DNA of 63,717 bases from an uncultured Duodenibacillus sp. (GTDB lineage Bacteria > Pseudomonadota > Gammaproteobacteria > Burkholderiales > Burkholderiaceae_F), in the NCBI GenBank assembly GCA_944390145.1, contig CALXOY010000085.1, positions 1 through 63,717 of the forward strand. The letters are read 5' to 3'. Below, piece by piece: positions 62,090-63,717 of the stretch; position 1 is the first letter of the stretch, and the number at the start of each line of letters is the position of its first letter. The position numbers and the translations under genes were made by a program. Under the pieces are notes generated by a model. It worked only from the letters and a program-made list of their open reading frames with translations. It was not told the origin of the DNA and did no database searches.

Positions 62090-63589
62090 CTAGCCCTGCG
62101 CCAGCTCAAGCAGCTCGAGAATCTCCTTCTTGCCCAGGCGGCGGCTCATCTCGGAGCCTTCGAGCAGAGCATCGGCAAGCGACTTCTTCGTGCTGTGCAG
62201 CTTCAGGATCTTCTCTTCGACCGTTCCTTCGGCAATCAGGCGGTAGATCGTCACGGGCCGCTCCTGGCCGATGCGGTAGGCGCGGTCGCTTGCCTGATCC
62301 TCAATGGCCGGATTCCACCAGGGATCGAGATGAATGACGTAATCGGCCGCCGTGAGGTTGAGCCCCGTGCCGCCCGCTTTGAGGCTGATGAGAAAAAGCG
62401 GCGTGTCGCCCGACTCAAAGGCTTCGACCAGTTTGGCGCGTTCGCCTGCGGTGTTGGAGCCGTCCAGATACAGGTAAGCTATGCCCTGCGCCTCAAGGGC
62501 CTTGCGGATCAGGGCAAGGTGGCTGGTGAACTGGCTGAAGACCAGCGCACGGTGGCGCGATTCGACGAGATCCTCTGCAAGACGCATGAAGGCGGCCGTT
62601 TTTGAGGACGGAATCCTGAGCGCGGCATTGACAAGCTGCGGGGCGCAGGCGGCCTGACGCAGGCGCGTGAGCACTGTGAGAGCCTGCATGGCGTTGATGT
62701 CGCCGCTTGCAAGGCTCTTCTGCGCATTTTCCCGGATGTTTTCATAGAGCGCCTTCTCGTCGTCGGAGAGAGCCACGCGCAGCGTCACCTCGGTTTTTTC
62801 CGGCAGTTCATCGAGCACGTCGGTCTTGGTGCGGCGCAGGATGAAAGGCGCGATGATGCGCTTTAAAAGCCGCTGCCGGTCCCGGTCGCGGTTGTGTTCG
62901 ATGGGAATAACAAAACGCTCGGAGAAGTGGCTGAAGCTGTCCAGAAGGCCCGGCACAGCAATCTCAAAGAGCGACCAGATTTCCGTGAGGTGGTTTTGCA
63001 GCGGCGTGCCCGAGAGCATGATCCGGAAGTCGGCCTTGATTTCAGCGGCCGCCTTGAAGCTCTTGGTCTGGCGGTTTTTGATGTTGTGCGCTTCATCAAA
63101 GACGGCGGTGGCCCAGTGCACTTCCTTGATCGCATCGATTTCAGAGGCCATTACGCCGTAGGTGGCAAAAAGCACGGCGCCTGCGCCCGAACGGGCGAGT
63201 CTTTCCAGCATCGCCTTGCGGTCTGCGGCTTTGTTGAGTACGAGCTGCTTGATGCCCGGCGCAAAGCGCGTGAACTCGTCCTGCCAGTTCACGAGCACGG
63301 CCGTCGGCACGACCACCAGCGCAGGGCCCGCGTCGCGGCGCGCGGCAAGAACCGCAATCGTCTGCACGGTTTTGCCAAGGCCCATGTCGTCGGCCAGAAT
63401 GGCGCCCGCGTCCCAGGCGGCAAGCCGCATCATCCATTCAAAGCCCTCGATCTGATAGGGCCGCAGCTCGGCATCAAGCGCTGCCGGCACAACGGGCTGC
63501 AGGTCGGAGGCCTTTTCAATCTTCTCGCGCATGCTGCGGAAAGCATCGTTGGCAACGACTTCAGCGCCGTTTTCCTCAAGCAGGGACAC
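62090..63589 (-). CDS. SNF2-family DNA helicase/ATPase, start uncertain
   Basis: This Swi2/Snf2-type ATPase translocates on double-stranded DNA. It has the Q-like LRPYQIEGFEWM, Walker A ADDMGLGKT (about 67-75), DEAHNIKN, the LSGTPLQN motif, and in lobe 2 LDGS, LKAGGTGLNLTAADYV and ASDRAYRIGQ. The C-terminus is complete. Upstream, the frame stays open past GTG 63589 for 15 more codons that look coding (WKIWQLLANGVV), then meets TGA at 63635-63637. No in-frame ATG exists. Most homologues carry several hundred N-terminal residues, so a frameshift, stop or true short form are all possible; the window edge prevents a decision. Confidence 0.75.
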   Translation of the reverse strand: MSLLEENGAEVVANDAFRSMREKIEKASDLQPVVPAALDAELRPYQIEGFEWMMRLAAWDAGAILADDMGLGKTVQTIAVLAARRDAGPALVVVPTAVLVNWQDEFTRFAPGIKQLVLNKAADRKAMLERLARSGAGAVLFATYGVMASEIDAIKEVHWATAVFDEAHNIKNRQTKSFKAAAEIKADFRIMLSGTPLQNHLTEIWSLFEIAVPGLLDSFSHFSERFVIPIEHNRDRDRQRLLKRIIAPFILRRTKTDVLDELPEKTEVTLRVALSDDEKALYENIRENAQKSLASGDINAMQALTVLTRLRQAACAPQLVNAALRIPSSKTAAFMRLAEDLVESRHRALVFSQFTSHLALIRKALEAQGIAYLYLDGSNTAGERAKLVEAFESGDTPLFLISLKAGGTGLNLTAADYVIHLDPWWNPAIEDQASDRAYRIGQERPVTIYRLIAEGTVEEKILKLHSTKKSLADALLEGSEMSRRLGKKEILELLELAQG

Positions 63590-63717
63590 AACGCCGTTTG
63601 CTAAAAGCTGCCAAATCTTCCATCCGCGCAGTTTTCAGCATTTATTCGTTCTGACTCCTGCGGATTTCTCCTGCAGGGCAGTCCGGCGCCCAACGGTACT
63701 TTCGATTCCAACGGCGC

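Overview
The window looks like chromosomal DNA of a Gram-negative betaproteobacterium of the order Burkholderiales. A Sutterella/Parasutterella-type gut anaerobe fits best, but this is inferred from gene content and no search was run. Supporting points: GC-rich codon use, a tol system, TamA/TamB, an ISC operon with iscX, an E. coli-like prfB frameshift site, and a tmRNA tag ANNERFALAA close to the ANDERFALAA-type betaproteobacterial tags. No insertion sequence, prophage, integrase or CRISPR array was seen. Nearly all the DNA is accounted for by ordinary, densely packed genes.

Layout. 1-360: leftward promoter and antitermination leader of an rRNA operon whose 16S gene lies off the left edge, then a leftward initiator tRNA with its own promoter and terminator. 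0.7-12.9 kb: pyrD; a membrane Fe-S oxidoreductase resembling ETF:(methyl)menaquinone oxidoreductases, overlapping an IclR regulator; an Asp/Glu racemase-type protein; hrpA; argA; yggX; rpiA. 13.0-16.1 kb: a PAS histidine kinase and a FixJ-type regulator. 16.3-25.3 kb: rpfE-like gene, recJ, a leftward Fur-box-controlled exbB-exbD-tonB set, prfB, lysS, NUDIX, exonuclease III. 25.4-31.0 kb: leftward iscRSUA-hscBA-fdx-iscX. 31.3-38.5 kb: a lone amino-acid permease and a leftward yejABEF-like peptide ABC transporter. 38.6-41.6 kb: ybgC-tolQ-tolR-tolA without tolB/pal. 41.6-47.1 kb: an RlmN/Cfr-family enzyme and glnA-ntrB-ntrC, with a sigma-54 promoter and NtrC-type sites before glnA. 47.1-53.6 kb: ssrA (tmRNA), tamA-tamB. 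53.7-55.3 kb: leuA.

55.5-61.9 kb, the most unusual part: a tightly packed leftward gene set. In transcription order it encodes a TagD-like cytidylyltransferase, a TagB/TagF-like CDP-glycerol glycerophosphotransferase, and a 955-residue protein. That last protein joins a YidC/Oxa1-like membrane domain to an LtaS/Opg-like sulfatase-fold transferase domain. An alpha/beta hydrolase of the haloacetate dehalogenase type and a beta carbonic anhydrase follow. Together the first three predict activation, cytoplasmic transfer and periplasmic handling of a glycerol-phosphate-type group, i.e. a teichoic-acid-like envelope modification in a Gram-negative. The architecture is visible in the sequence; the function is inference. 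At the right edge is an SNF2-family helicase whose start is unclear.

Regulation visible in the DNA: UP element, boxB/boxA leader (rrn); Fur box (exbB); sigma-54 promoter and NtrC dyads (glnA); a paired inverted repeat upstream of iscR; a programmed +1 frameshift (prfB); several intrinsic terminators between convergent genes.
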